DNA from: Microbacterium sp. XT11
Lineage (GTDB): Bacteria; Actinomycetota; Actinomycetes; Actinomycetales; Microbacteriaceae
Reading direction: 5' to 3'
Length of the DNA stretch: 64,000 bases
Assembly (NCBI RefSeq): GCF_001513675.1
Contig: NZ_CP013859.1
Span: 621,081-685,080 of the forward strand
The notes under the pieces were generated by a model. That model did not search any database, had not been told where the DNA came from, and saw nothing but the letters and a program-made list of their open reading frames with translations. How positions within the stretch are numbered: the stretch's first letter is position 1; the number at the start of each line of letters is the position of its first letter. Shown one piece after another: positions 17,978-26,188 of the stretch. The position numbers and the translations under genes are program-made.

Positions 17978-18813
17978 CCGGACGCGTCACACTCGTCGGC
18001 GCCGGCCCCGGAGACGCCGGACTGCTGACCCTGCGCGGGCTGCGCGCCCTGCAGGAGGCCGACGTCATCGTCGCCGACCGCCTCGGCGCGCGGCCCGTGC
18101 TGGAGCAGCTCGCCGCCGACGGCATCCGGCTCACCGCCGAGATCGTCGACGTGGGCAAGCTCCCCGGCCACCACCCCGTTCCCCAGGACGGCATCAACGA
18201 CCTGCTCGTGCAGCGCGCGCTGGCGGGAGACCGCGTCGTGCGGCTCAAGGGCGGCGATCCGTTCGTGTTCGGGCGCGGCCGCGAAGAGCAGCAGCACTGC
18301 GAGGCCGCGGGCGTGCCGGTGGACGTCGTCCCCGGCGTCACGAGCGCCGTGTCGGTGCCGGCGGTCGCCGGCATCCCGCTCACGCACCGCGGCGTCGCCA
18401 CGTCGTTCACCGTCGTGAGCGCGCACGACCAGATCGACGCGATCCCCGGCGGCGGAGAGCACACGGTCGTCCTGCTCATGGGCGTCAACACGCTCGCGCA
18501 CTCGGCGCACGTGCTCGCGTCCGGTGCGCGCGGCCCGGAGTGCCCCGTCGCGATCGTCGAAGACGGCTACGGACCGAGGGAACGTGTCACGATCGGCACG
18601 CTCGGCTCGATCGCGCACGACGCCGCGGCCCGTCAGGTGCGCTCGCCCGCCGTGATCGTCGTCGGCTACGTCGTGCGCCTCAGCCCCCACGCGCCGGAGA
18701 CCCGCGAACCCGTGGGGAACCCGCGCGACAAGCCGCACTGGATCGACGCCCTCCTGGGCGGACTCGCCGTCGACGCGGGGCTCGCGAGCGCCGTGGAGCG
18801 CACGCTCGGCTGA
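17974..18813 (+). CDS. cobA: Uroporphyrinogen-III C-methyltransferase (SUMT)
   Basis: 279 aa. Motif 1 VTLVGAGPGDAGLLTLRG at the N-terminus, DVIVADRLG, the signature RLKGGDPFVFGRGREEQ near residue 92, and PLTHRG are those of SUMT/CobA. It methylates uroporphyrinogen III at C-2 and C-7 with SAM to give precorrin-2, the entry to siroheme and B12. It carries no CysG-type oxidase/ferrochelatase domain; the CbiX protein upstream can supply chelation. ATG overlaps the permease stop (ATGA). Confidence 0.94.
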   Translation: MTGRVTLVGAGPGDAGLLTLRGLRALQEADVIVADRLGARPVLEQLAADGIRLTAEIVDVGKLPGHHPVPQDGINDLLVQRALAGDRVVRLKGGDPFVFGRGREEQQHCEAAGVPVDVVPGVTSAVSVPAVAGIPLTHRGVATSFTVVSAHDQIDAIPGGGEHTVVLLMGVNTLAHSAHVLASGARGPECPVAIVEDGYGPRERVTIGTLGSIAHDAAARQVRSPAVIVVGYVVRLSPHAPETREPVGNPRDKPHWIDALLGGLAVDAGLASAVERTLG

Positions 18814-18859
18814 ACGCGGCCGTCCCCGTCTCACCCACCCCCTGCCCTGAAGGACCCCC

Positions 18860-20260
18860 ATGACCCGCTCGCCCCTGTCCCTGCGCGTCGCGATCGTCGG
18901 AGCCGGCCCCGCCGGCATCTATGCCGGGAACCTGCTCGCCGACGCCGTGCGCGACCGATCCGGAACCGTCGAGATCGACCTGTTCGAGTCGCTTCCCGCG
19001 CCCTACGGCCTGATCCGCTACGGCGTCGCCCCCGACCATACCCGCATCAAGGGCATCGTGGGGTCGCTGCACGAGATGCTCGACGCGTTCCCCGAGACGG
19101 CCGACGGCGGCCCCGCCCCGGCACGCCGCACCATCCGCTTCCTCGGCAACGTCGAGATCGGGCGCGACCTCTCCCTCTCCGAGCTGCGCAGCCGCTACCA
19201 CGCGGTCATCCTCGCCACTGGGGCCATCCGTGACGCCGAGCTGCCCATCCCCGGCGTCGACCTGCCCGGCTCGTTCGGCGCCGCCGACTTCGTCGCCTGG
19301 TTCGACGGGCACCCCGACGTGGCGCGCACCTGGCCGCTCGACGCCGCCTCGGTCGCCGTGATCGGCAATGGCAACGTCGCTCTCGACGTCGCCCGCATCC
19401 TCGCCAAGCATCCGGTCGACCTCCGCACCACCGAGGTGCCCGACACCGTGCTGTCCGGCCTCGAAGCCTCGGCCGTTACCGACGTGCACGTCTTCGGCCG
19501 CCGCGGCCCCGCCGACATCAAGTTCACGCCGATCGAGCTGCGGGAGCTGGGCGAAGTCCGCGACGTCGACATCGTGCTGCACGACGAGGACTTCGACGGC
19601 GTCGATCCGGCATCCGCCCCCACCAACCAGCTCAAGGTGATGCTGCGCACGCTCAACGCGTGGCGCGACCGCCCGGCGGGGACCGCGTCGCGCCGCCTGC
19701 ACCTGCACTTCTGGCACTCCCCTGTCGAGATCCTCGGCGACGAGCGCGTCGAAGGGGTGCGGTTCGAGCGCACGCGCGCGGGCGCCGACGGCACCGTGGT
19801 CGGCACCGGCGAGTTCCGCGACCACGCCGTGCAGGCCGTGTACCGCGCGGTGGGCTACTACGGCACGCGCGTCGTCGGAGCCCCGTTCGACGAGGCGCGC
19901 GGCGTGATCCCCAACGAGGGCGGACGAGTGACCGACGAGCCGGGACTCTACGCGACCGGCTGGATCAAGCGCGGCCCCGTCGGCCTCATCGGCCACACCA
20001 AGTCCGACGCGCTCGAGACGATCACGAACCTCGTGGCCGACGCCGAGGCCGGACGCCTCGCGGCACCCGAGGTCGACGGCGACATCGTCGACCTGCTCGA
20101 AGCGGACGGCGCCGAATACACGACCTGGGACGGCTGGCTCGCGCTGGACGCGCACGAGCGGCGGCTCGGCGAGACGCACGAGTACGTGCGCGAGCGGGTC
20201 AAGGTCGTCCCGCGTGAGGAGCAGGTCGCCGTGTCACGCGACGGGACGCTGGTGCGATGA
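18860..20260 (+). CDS. Ferredoxin--NADP reductase, adrenodoxin reductase type (FprA-like)
   Basis: 466 aa. FAD motif VAIVGAGPAGIYAGNLL at residues about 10-26, then LPAPYGLIRYGVAPDHTRIK, the NADP-binding VAVIGNGNVALDVARIL, and the C-terminal GLYATGWIKRGPVGLIGHTK typical of mycobacterial FprA and mitochondrial adrenodoxin reductases. It moves electrons from NADPH to ferredoxin, usually for sulfite or nitrite reductase. The next gene, an FdxA-type ferredoxin, overlaps its stop by ATGA and is the expected partner. No sulfite reductase gene is in the window. Confidence 0.94.
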   Translation: MTRSPLSLRVAIVGAGPAGIYAGNLLADAVRDRSGTVEIDLFESLPAPYGLIRYGVAPDHTRIKGIVGSLHEMLDAFPETADGGPAPARRTIRFLGNVEIGRDLSLSELRSRYHAVILATGAIRDAELPIPGVDLPGSFGAADFVAWFDGHPDVARTWPLDAASVAVIGNGNVALDVARILAKHPVDLRTTEVPDTVLSGLEASAVTDVHVFGRRGPADIKFTPIELRELGEVRDVDIVLHDEDFDGVDPASAPTNQLKVMLRTLNAWRDRPAGTASRRLHLHFWHSPVEILGDERVEGVRFERTRAGADGTVVGTGEFRDHAVQAVYRAVGYYGTRVVGAPFDEARGVIPNEGGRVTDEPGLYATGWIKRGPVGLIGHTKSDALETITNLVADAEAGRLAAPEVDGDIVDLLEADGAEYTTWDGWLALDAHERRLGETHEYVRERVKVVPREEQVAVSRDGTLVR

Positions 20261-20584
20261 CCTACGTCATCGCTCCCCTGCGTCGATGTGAAGGACCGCG
20301 CCTGCATCGACGAATGCCCCGTCGACTGCATCTACGAGGGTGAGCGCTCGCTGTACATCCACCCCGACGAGTGCGTCGACTGCGGCGCCTGCGAACCCGT
20401 CTGCCCCGTCGAGGCCATCTACTACGAGGACGACCTGCCCGAGGAGTGGCAGGATTACCTCAGAGCCAACGTCGAGTTCTTCGACGAGATCGGCTCACCC
20501 GGCGGCGCCGCCAAGGTCGGCGCCTTTGCGTTCGACCACCCGGTGGTCGCCGCCCTTCCCGTCGAGGAGGGTGCGCATGACTGA
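20257..20584 (+). pseudogene. 7Fe ferredoxin (FdxA type), frameshifted after codon 6
   Basis: The ATG overlaps the reductase stop and encodes MTYVIA, the family start. The expected LPC then needs 6 nt before the TGC codon but only CCCC is present, so the frame is lost by 2 nt near 20273-20278. After that the correct frame resumes: CVDVKDRACIDECPVDC, then CVDCGACEPVCPVEAIYYED, and runs to the stop. A GTG at 20288 could restart in the right frame but would omit the first Cys, a ligand of the 3Fe-4S cluster. A CT dinucleotide deletion or a sequencing error would explain it. Function if repaired: electron carrier for the reductase just upstream. Confidence 0.8.
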
Positions 20585-20616
20585 TCGGGGACGCCGCGTC
20601 CGAAGCGCCGCGGTGC

Positions 20617-20676
20617 GCGGGGGAAGCCTGCGCGGGGGAAGGTCGGGCGGGGGAAGGTCGGGCGGGGGAAGGTCGC
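20617..20676. repeat. 15-bp tandem repeat containing a ribosome-binding site, four copies
   Basis: GCGGGGGAAGGTCGG-type units start at 20617, 20632, 20647 and 20662. The last GGGGGAAGG sits about 10 nt before the ATG at 20681 and is the likely Shine-Dalgarno of the TrxB-like gene. Confidence 0.9.
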
Positions 20677-20680
20677 GCGC

Positions 20681-21607
20681 ATGACCGGCACCGCACCATA
20701 CGACGTCCTCATCGTCGGCGGCGGTCCCGCCGGACTGTCGGCCGCGCTGAACCTCGGCCGGTCGCTGGTGCGGGTGCTCGTGGTCGACGCCGACCGGCCG
20801 CGCAACGCCGCCACGCTGTCGTCGCACGGCTTCCTCACACGCGACGGCGTGCCGCCGCACGAGCTGCGCAAGCTCGCCCGCGCCGAGCTCGAGTCGTACC
20901 CGACGGTGGAGGTGCGATCGCGGGTGCGGGTCGTCGAGCTGCGACGCGACGGCGACACGTGGACCGCCGGCATCGGCCGGACCGAAGCCTCGGAGACCGT
21001 GTCGGCGGGTGTCGTGCTGCTGGCGACCGGGCTCCGTGAGACCCTCCCCGACGTGCCGAACCTGCGCGGCTTCTACGGCATGAGCCTGTTCAGCTGCGCC
21101 GCGTGCGACGCGTGGGAGCTCCGAGGCCGGCGGCTGGCGCTCATCGGCGAATCGGCCGACCTCGCCGTGCGCGCCCGGCTCCTGTCCCGCTGGACGCAGA
21201 ACCTCACCCTGTTCACGCACGGATCGCGCGCGGTCACGGCCGAGGAGGAGGCCGAACTCGCAGCAGCGGGAGTCGCCGTGCTGCGGCATCCGATCGTCGA
21301 ACTGCTCGGCGCCAAGGGCAGGCTCGAAGGGATCCGGCTCGCCGACGGCAGCATCGTCGAGGCCGACGGCGGGTTCGTGCGCCCGCATTGGGAGAACGAC
21401 CTGTCGTTCCTCGACGGCGTCGCGCCCGCGGTCGACGAGAACGGGCACCTCATCACCGACCGGTCGGGCCGCACGGACGTTCCGGGGCTCTACGCCGCGG
21501 GCGACGCCGCCGCCGGACCCCAGCAGCTCATCGTCGCGGCGGGAGCAGGCGCCAGGGTCGCGGCCGTGATCGTGCACGACGCCGTGGGAGTCACGACCGC
21601 GCATTGA
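20681..21607 (+). CDS. Thioredoxin reductase-like FAD/NAD(P) oxidoreductase
   Basis: 308 aa. FAD motif YDVLIVGGGPAGLSAALNL (7-25), ATG motif VVLLATGLRE, redox-type pair C139-A-A-C142 in FSCAACDAW, and the C-terminal FAD motif TDVPGLYAAGDAA. The region where NADPH normally binds reads LALIGESADLAVRARLL, without a clean GxGxxA. The family reduces disulfides; this subgroup is common in actinobacteria, often near small-thiol or regulator genes, and its substrate is unclear. The ribosome-binding site lies in the last unit of a 15-bp tandem repeat. Confidence 0.86.
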   Translation: MTGTAPYDVLIVGGGPAGLSAALNLGRSLVRVLVVDADRPRNAATLSSHGFLTRDGVPPHELRKLARAELESYPTVEVRSRVRVVELRRDGDTWTAGIGRTEASETVSAGVVLLATGLRETLPDVPNLRGFYGMSLFSCAACDAWELRGRRLALIGESADLAVRARLLSRWTQNLTLFTHGSRAVTAEEEAELAAAGVAVLRHPIVELLGAKGRLEGIRLADGSIVEADGGFVRPHWENDLSFLDGVAPAVDENGHLITDRSGRTDVPGLYAAGDAAAGPQQLIVAAGAGARVAAVIVHDAVGVTTAH

Positions 21608-21669
21608 GGGCCCGCGCGGAAGGCGATCGAGCGATCGACGCGCGCTCCGCCCGGACTATGCTGGCGCGC

Positions 21670-22356
21670 ATGACGCGTACATCGGGGGGCCGCGCCGCTG
21701 CGGCGGCGACCATCGTCGGACTTGCACTGCTTCCGCTGAGCGGATGCCTGTACGCGCAGATCCCCGAGCATCCGACCGCCGTCGAATCGACGCCCGCATC
21801 GGACGGGCCCGCTGACGAACCGGCGGACGAGCCCTCCGATCCGCCGGCCGACGCTCCCGCCGACGGCCTGTCGTTCGCCGACGGCGCGTCGATCCCGGCA
21901 TCCGCCCACATCGAGTGGGGCGACGGCTTCTTCATGGACGACGGCTGGACCGTGACCTCGCCGGACGACGGCAACGGCGGATGGGCGTACGGAACGACCG
22001 ACGGCACCTGCGTCGCGCGTTTCTGGCAGGGCGACGTGTCGGGACTGCCGCTCGTGGCGGGCGACGACAGCGCGAGCTCCGACGCACTCCTCGCGTACGT
22101 CATCGGCGACGCGAGCGCGGCGGACATCACACCGCTCGCCGTCACCGCCTCGCTCGGCTACGGCACCGGCAGCAACCAGACGCTGGAGGCGCGCCAGATC
22201 ATCGGCGAAGACGGCGACCGGCGATGGGCCATCACTGCCCGCGCGTTCACCGCGAACGCCCACGGCGTGTACGTCATCGCCGATTGCACCGGCGGTGACC
22301 TCGAGGCCGTGTTCGCCGAGATCGTCGAGAAGAACCCCGTCGTCGTCAGCGGCTGA
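21670..22356 (+). CDS. Hypothetical lipoprotein
   Basis: 228 aa. A signal peptide with hydrophobic core AAAAATIVGLALLPLSGC (lipobox LSGC) is followed by an acidic Pro/Asp/Glu-rich linker (PADEPADEPSDPPADAPADG) and a globular part with two Cys (GTTDGTCVARFW, VIADCTGG) that could pair. No family recognised. The ATG at 21670 is chosen because TATGCT lies 7 nt upstream, fitting a leaderless transcript; an ATG four codons earlier overlaps that box. Confidence 0.75.
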   Translation: MTRTSGGRAAAAATIVGLALLPLSGCLYAQIPEHPTAVESTPASDGPADEPADEPSDPPADAPADGLSFADGASIPASAHIEWGDGFFMDDGWTVTSPDDGNGGWAYGTTDGTCVARFWQGDVSGLPLVAGDDSASSDALLAYVIGDASAADITPLAVTASLGYGTGSNQTLEARQIIGEDGDRRWAITARAFTANAHGVYVIADCTGGDLEAVFAEIVEKNPVVVSG

Positions 22357-22409
22357 GGGAGAGGCGCGGCCCGGGGTGTTCTCGTCCGGGAGCATGGGCG
22401 CCGGGGCGA

Positions 22410-22525
22410 GTGGGTCGGCGGGGGGGGTCGGCGGGGTGGGTCGGCGGGACGTGTGGGTCAGCGGGACGTGTGGGTCAGCGGGACGTGTGGGTCGGCGGGC
22501 CGGCGCGGCGAGTGGGTCAGCGGCC
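22410..22525. repeat. 17-bp minisatellite between the lipoprotein and DUF3817 genes
   Basis: GTGGGTCAGCGGGACGT-type units start at 22436, 22453, 22470 and 22487, with degenerate copies on both sides. The array reaches into the last codons of the DUF3817 gene (22517). The convergent genes give it no clear promoter role. Confidence 0.9.
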
Positions 22526-22978
22526 CCCGGGCGGTCCGACCAGCAGCAGGACGACGTAGAGGGCGACGACCGCCGCCGCGATGAGCCCGCCGAGCACCCA
22601 CGGGCGCCGCAGGAACCAGCGCATCGTCCGGTCGTACCACCGGCGGTCGCGCGGATCCGCCGACTCCTCGAGACGCCACTCCCCGGCGAGCCGCCCCGTG
22701 CGATGCAGCCAGATCTCCAGCGGCACTGTCGCATACGGCACGATCGCACTCGCCACGGCGAGCACCGCGACTCCGGCGTGCCAGCGATTGTTGAGCGCCA
22801 CGAGGATCGCCGTCGCACCGTAGGCGAGGAACACGAACCCGTGGATGCCTCCGCCGATCGTCACGACGATCCCCGGTGCCCCGAGCGCCCTGGACACGAG
22901 CGCGGCGATGAGGATCGTCCAGGTGACCGCTTCGGCGATCGCCAGCACGCGGAACAGGCGAGAGGGCAGGGTGAACAA
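22517..22978 (-). CDS. DUF3817-domain membrane protein
   Basis: 153 aa with three or four hydrophobic segments: VLAIAEAVTWTILIAALVSR, IHGFVFLAYGATAILVAL, a central helix, and a C-terminal LGGLIAAAVVALYVVLLLVG. The layout matches the small DUF3817 integral membrane family; function unknown. The reading frame is open further upstream but the likely start is TTG 22978, 5 nt after GAGGAG. Confidence 0.72.
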   Translation of the reverse strand: MFTLPSRLFRVLAIAEAVTWTILIAALVSRALGAPGIVVTIGGGIHGFVFLAYGATAILVALNNRWHAGVAVLAVASAIVPYATVPLEIWLHRTGRLAGEWRLEESADPRDRRWYDRTMRWFLRRPWVLGGLIAAAVVALYVVLLLVGPPGGR

Positions 22979-23078
22979 CGGGACTCCTCGGGTGTCGGAT
23001 CCCCTCCAGGCTATGCGAGCCGTTCCGCGACGGAGTACATGCCGGAATAGCGGAGCACAGGCCCGCGTTGCCGAAGGC

Positions 23079-23996
23079 ATGGTGACCGTCGACCCCGAAG
23101 CGCTTTCGCAGGTGCTCGGCGCCGTCGACCTGCGTGTCGGGATCGCGCGGCGCCGACGACTCGATGCCGCCGCCCTCCTCCCGCTGTCGACCGGAGACTC
23201 GACGCTCGTCTATGTCGCACGCGGGCAGGTGCACGGCATCCCTCCCCTCGACTCCGGATGCCGCCTCACGGTCGAGCGCTCGTCGCAGCAGGTCGCCGTC
23301 GACCAGGGGCGCCCCGCGTCGTCGCTGCGCGCCGGCGACGCCTTCCTCACGCTGGGGCGCGCATCGCTCGCACTCGAAGCCGACGCCGAGACCGAGCTCG
23401 TCGTCGTCGACCTCGCTCTGGCCGACGCGGCCTCGATCGTCGACGCGCTCCTGCCCGACTACATCACCGTCACGGGCTTCGACCGGCTCGAGCCGGCTGC
23501 CGCCGCCCTCGCGGCCGGCATGGGGCCCCTCGACCCCACCGCCTGCTCCGGACGCCGCGGAGACCCCGTGATCTGCCGCATGATGGCGACGACCGTGCTC
23601 CTTTCGGTCATCCGCGCGTGGGCCGAGAACGGATGCGCCCCCGAGGGCTGGCCGCGGATGTCCAGCGACCCGTTCCTCGACCGCGTCGTCGAGGCCATCC
23701 ACGAGCAGCCGGGCCGTGACTGGACCGTCGAACGCCTGGCGAGTGTCGGCGCCATGTCGAGGTCCGCCTTCGCCGAGCGCTTCCGCAGCGTCATCGGCCG
23801 GTCGCCCGCCGACTACGTCACCGAGGTGCGCGTCGACGCGGCCAAGCGGATGCTCGAAGAAGGACGCTCCGTGTCGGAGACGTCGCGGGCGCTCGGATAC
23901 GCTTCCGACGAGGGCTTCAGCCGCGCCTTCCGCCGCCGCACCGGCATGACGCCGAGTGCCTGGCGGGCCGCCGCGCGGACCCCCGTCGTCGCCTGA
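23079..23996 (+). CDS. AraC-family transcriptional regulator, cupin-type sensor
   Basis: 305 aa. The N-terminal part (about 1-190) resembles the AraC cupin_6 ligand-binding domain. The C-terminal AraC DNA-binding domain (about 200-298) has both helix-turn-helices: RLASVGAMSRSAFAERFRSV and ETSRALGYASDEGFSRAFRR, ending in GMTPSAWR. These regulators usually control a neighbouring oxidoreductase or transporter; the nearest candidates are DUF3817 (divergent) and the MFS gene at 24754-25971. The ATG at 23079 has GAAGG close upstream. Confidence 0.86.
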   Translation: MVTVDPEALSQVLGAVDLRVGIARRRRLDAAALLPLSTGDSTLVYVARGQVHGIPPLDSGCRLTVERSSQQVAVDQGRPASSLRAGDAFLTLGRASLALEADAETELVVVDLALADAASIVDALLPDYITVTGFDRLEPAAAALAAGMGPLDPTACSGRRGDPVICRMMATTVLLSVIRAWAENGCAPEGWPRMSSDPFLDRVVEAIHEQPGRDWTVERLASVGAMSRSAFAERFRSVIGRSPADYVTEVRVDAAKRMLEEGRSVSETSRALGYASDEGFSRAFRRRTGMTPSAWRAAARTPVVA

Positions 23997-24119
23997 CGCG
24001 CCGCGCTGGGCGAGGGCGGGGTGGCCGGCGCCTGACGCCCGACGCCCTGACGCGCGACGCCCTGGGAAGCGCGACGCCCTGGGAAGCGCGCGCCGGGGCC
24101 GTCGTGGCCCGCGGTGTCA

Positions 24120-24198
24120 GAAACGTCGGAGATTCCGCGCGACACGCCGGTGCCCACGGCATCCGGGCCGGCGTGTCGCCCGCGGACTCCGACGTTTC
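24120..24198. repeat. 79-bp palindromic element, copy A
   Basis: Left arm begins GAAACGTCGGAGATTCC, right arm ends TCCGACGTTTC, with ACACGCCGG/CCGGCGTGT inside. The arms pair over most of about 30 bp around a CCCACGGCATCC-type centre. First of five related copies in the window. Confidence 0.9.
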
Positions 24199-24337
24199 GT
24201 GCGCGCCGGCCGGGGCAAGTCCGCGGACCGACCGGGTCGGGGCAGGGCCGGGGCGCGTCCGGGGACGGGCGGGGTCCGGGGCAGGGCCGGGGCCGTGCCG
24301 CGTCTGCGGACGGCCTGCGTCACGTCCCGCCGCGTCG

Positions 24338-24416
24338 GAAACGTCGGAGATTCCCCACGACACGCCGGTCCCCACGGCATCCGGAACGGCGTGTCGCCCG
24401 CGAAATCCGACGTTTC
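24338..24416. repeat. 79-bp palindromic element, copy B
   Basis: Same length and ends as copy A; centre CCCACGGCATCCGG. Begins 218 bp after copy A. Flanks (CACGTCCCGCCGCGTCG left, GTGCGCGCCGGCCGGGG right) are shared with copy C. Confidence 0.9.
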
Positions 24417-24569
24417 GTGCGCGCCGGCCGGGGCCGCGTCGGGGTCCGGGTCCGGGGACGGCCCGGGGCGCGTCCGAGGCAGGGCCGGGGCGCGTCCGAG
24501 GCAGGGCCGGGCCGCGTCCGGGGCCGGGCCGCGTCTGCGGACGGGCCTGCGTCACGTCCCGCCGCGTCG

Positions 24570-24648
24570 GAAACGTCGGAGATTCCCCACGACACGCCGG
24601 TCCCCACGGCATCCGGAACGGCGTGTCGCCCGCGAAATCCGACGTTTC
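24570..24648. repeat. 79-bp palindromic element, copy C
   Basis: Appears identical to copy B, 232 bp further on. B and C with their flanks look like a tandem duplication. Confidence 0.9.
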
Positions 24649-24753
24649 GTGCGCGCCGGCCGGGGTCCGGGCCCGGGGCCGGGCCCGGGGCCGGGCCGCG
24701 TCCGGGCCCGGGGCCGGGCCGCGTTCGGGGCCATGCCGCGTCCGGGGACGCCC

Positions 24754-25971
24754 TCAGGCGCGACCGTGGGCGCGGGCGCGGTTCGAGACCCCGAAGAGCA
24801 CCGCTCCGAGAAGCAGCGACGCGGCGCCGACCACGTACACGAGCTCGATCCCGAGGGTGTCCACAAGCAGCCCGCCCACGCCTGCGGCGATCATGATCGC
24901 GGCCTGGAACCCGACGACGACGAGGCTGCCGCCGGCCTCCAGGCGGTCCGGCATCCGGTGCCCCACCCACGTGTTCGCGACGATCAGCCACGACGAGAAG
25001 AAGAAGCCCCACACGAGCACGACCGCGGCCACACCGGCGACGGTACCCGGCAGCAGGATCATCGCGAGGACCGCGGCCGAGATCACGAGCGGCGCGATCA
25101 CCGCCAAGAACGCGAAGGACCGGTCGATCACGAGGCCGATCGCGATGTTTCCGGCAAGGCCGCCGAGCCCGAACAGCGCCAGCAGCACGACGATGGTCGA
25201 CGCGTCGACGTCGGGGATGCGCTCCAGCGCCAGCCGCACGTACGTGTACGCGAGGAAGTGCCCGAGCACCACGAACACGTGACCGAACAGACCGAGACCG
25301 ATACCGGGGCGGCGCACCGTGTCGACGAGGAGGCGGATGCTGGCCGCCTGAGCCGCCGGCACCGACGGCAGCGCTGCGCGCAGCGCCACGGCCAGCAGCA
25401 CCATCAGCACGCTCGCGAGCGCGAACACCATGCGCCAGTCCACGAGTTCCGACAGCATGACACCCAGCGGCACGCCCGCCACGGTCGCCAGCGAGACACC
25501 GGCCGAGGTGAACATCACGCCGCGGCCGAGACGCTCCGGCCCGGCGAGCGCCGCCGCCACCGTGATCGACATCGACCAGAACGCGCTGATCGCCGCGCCG
25601 AGGAGGAACCGCGCGGCGAGCACGATCATGAGACTCGGGGCGATCGCCACCACGAGGTTCGACACGGCAGCCGCGAGCGCCATCCACACCAGCAGCGACC
25701 GGCGGTCGAGCCGAGGAAAGATCAGGCCGATCGTCGGAGCGACGACGAGGCCGACCAGCGCCGTCACGGTCACCGTCTGCCCGGCCTGACCGGGCGTCAC
25801 GCCCAGCGCATCCGCCATCTCCGTCAGCACGCCGTTCGGCAGGAACTCCGCCGTGACCAGGAGGAAGCCCATCATCATGAGCGCGACGAGGCCGCCGTAG
25901 CGCATCCGGTCGATGCGCCCGGCGGGAGCGTTGGAAACGGGGGCGATGGGAACAGGGGCGGTGGTCGTCAT
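24754..25971 (-). CDS. MFS transporter (DHA1/AraJ-like efflux type)
   Basis: 405 aa, about 12 membrane segments. The stretch FLLVTAEFLPNGVLTEMADA is typical of the sugar/drug efflux AraJ-SotB branch, then ARFLLGAAISAFWSMSITVA and GRGVMFTSAGVSLATVAGVP. Substrate unknown. The ATG at 25971 is chosen because the membrane domain begins about 28 residues later and a GGAAG is adjacent; upstream in-frame sequence lies in a CGCACGCCGCCCG repeat tract and is not coding. Divergent from the TOPRIM-gene side, convergent with the AraC gene. Confidence 0.87.
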   Translation of the reverse strand: MTTTAPVPIAPVSNAPAGRIDRMRYGGLVALMMMGFLLVTAEFLPNGVLTEMADALGVTPGQAGQTVTVTALVGLVVAPTIGLIFPRLDRRSLLVWMALAAAVSNLVVAIAPSLMIVLAARFLLGAAISAFWSMSITVAAALAGPERLGRGVMFTSAGVSLATVAGVPLGVMLSELVDWRMVFALASVLMVLLAVALRAALPSVPAAQAASIRLLVDTVRRPGIGLGLFGHVFVVLGHFLAYTYVRLALERIPDVDASTIVVLLALFGLGGLAGNIAIGLVIDRSFAFLAVIAPLVISAAVLAMILLPGTVAGVAAVVLVWGFFFSSWLIVANTWVGHRMPDRLEAGGSLVVVGFQAAIMIAAGVGGLLVDTLGIELVYVVGAASLLLGAVLFGVSNRARAHGRA

Positions 25972-26029
25972 GCTTCCACGCTCACAGACGACGGATGCCG
26001 TCGCCCGACGTCGCGTCCACGGCATCCGA

Positions 26030-26165
26030 CCGATCGTCCGCGCACGCCGCCCGCATGCCCCCGTCCGCGCACGCCGCCCGGGTCCGCCGCCCGGGTCCGC
26101 CGCCTGCGCACGCCGCGCACGCCGCGCGCGCACGCCGCCTGCGCACGCCGCCCGGGCGCGCACTG
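26030..26165. repeat. CGCACGCCGCC-type minisatellite
   Basis: About nine imperfect 12-17 bp units rich in CGCACGCCGCCCG and GGGTCCGCCGCC. It fills the gap upstream of the MFS gene and downstream of the TOPRIM gene. Confidence 0.8.
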
Positions 26166-26188
26166 CTCCTGGACGAGACCGGCGCAGG

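Larger units (their letters stand above)
23997..24753. other. 757-bp GC-rich non-coding region carrying three palindromic repeats
   Basis: No credible gene on either strand. It holds short GACGCCCTG repeats (24030-24085), three copies of the 79-bp palindromic element, and GGGCCGGGGCGCGTCCGGGG-type spacer repeats between them. Confidence 0.8.

Noticed and set aside
22410..22525. CRISPR array (also considered for 13886-14055 and 34209-34400)
   Set aside because: Units are contiguous 17-18 bp tandem copies without unique spacers and no cas genes are present.
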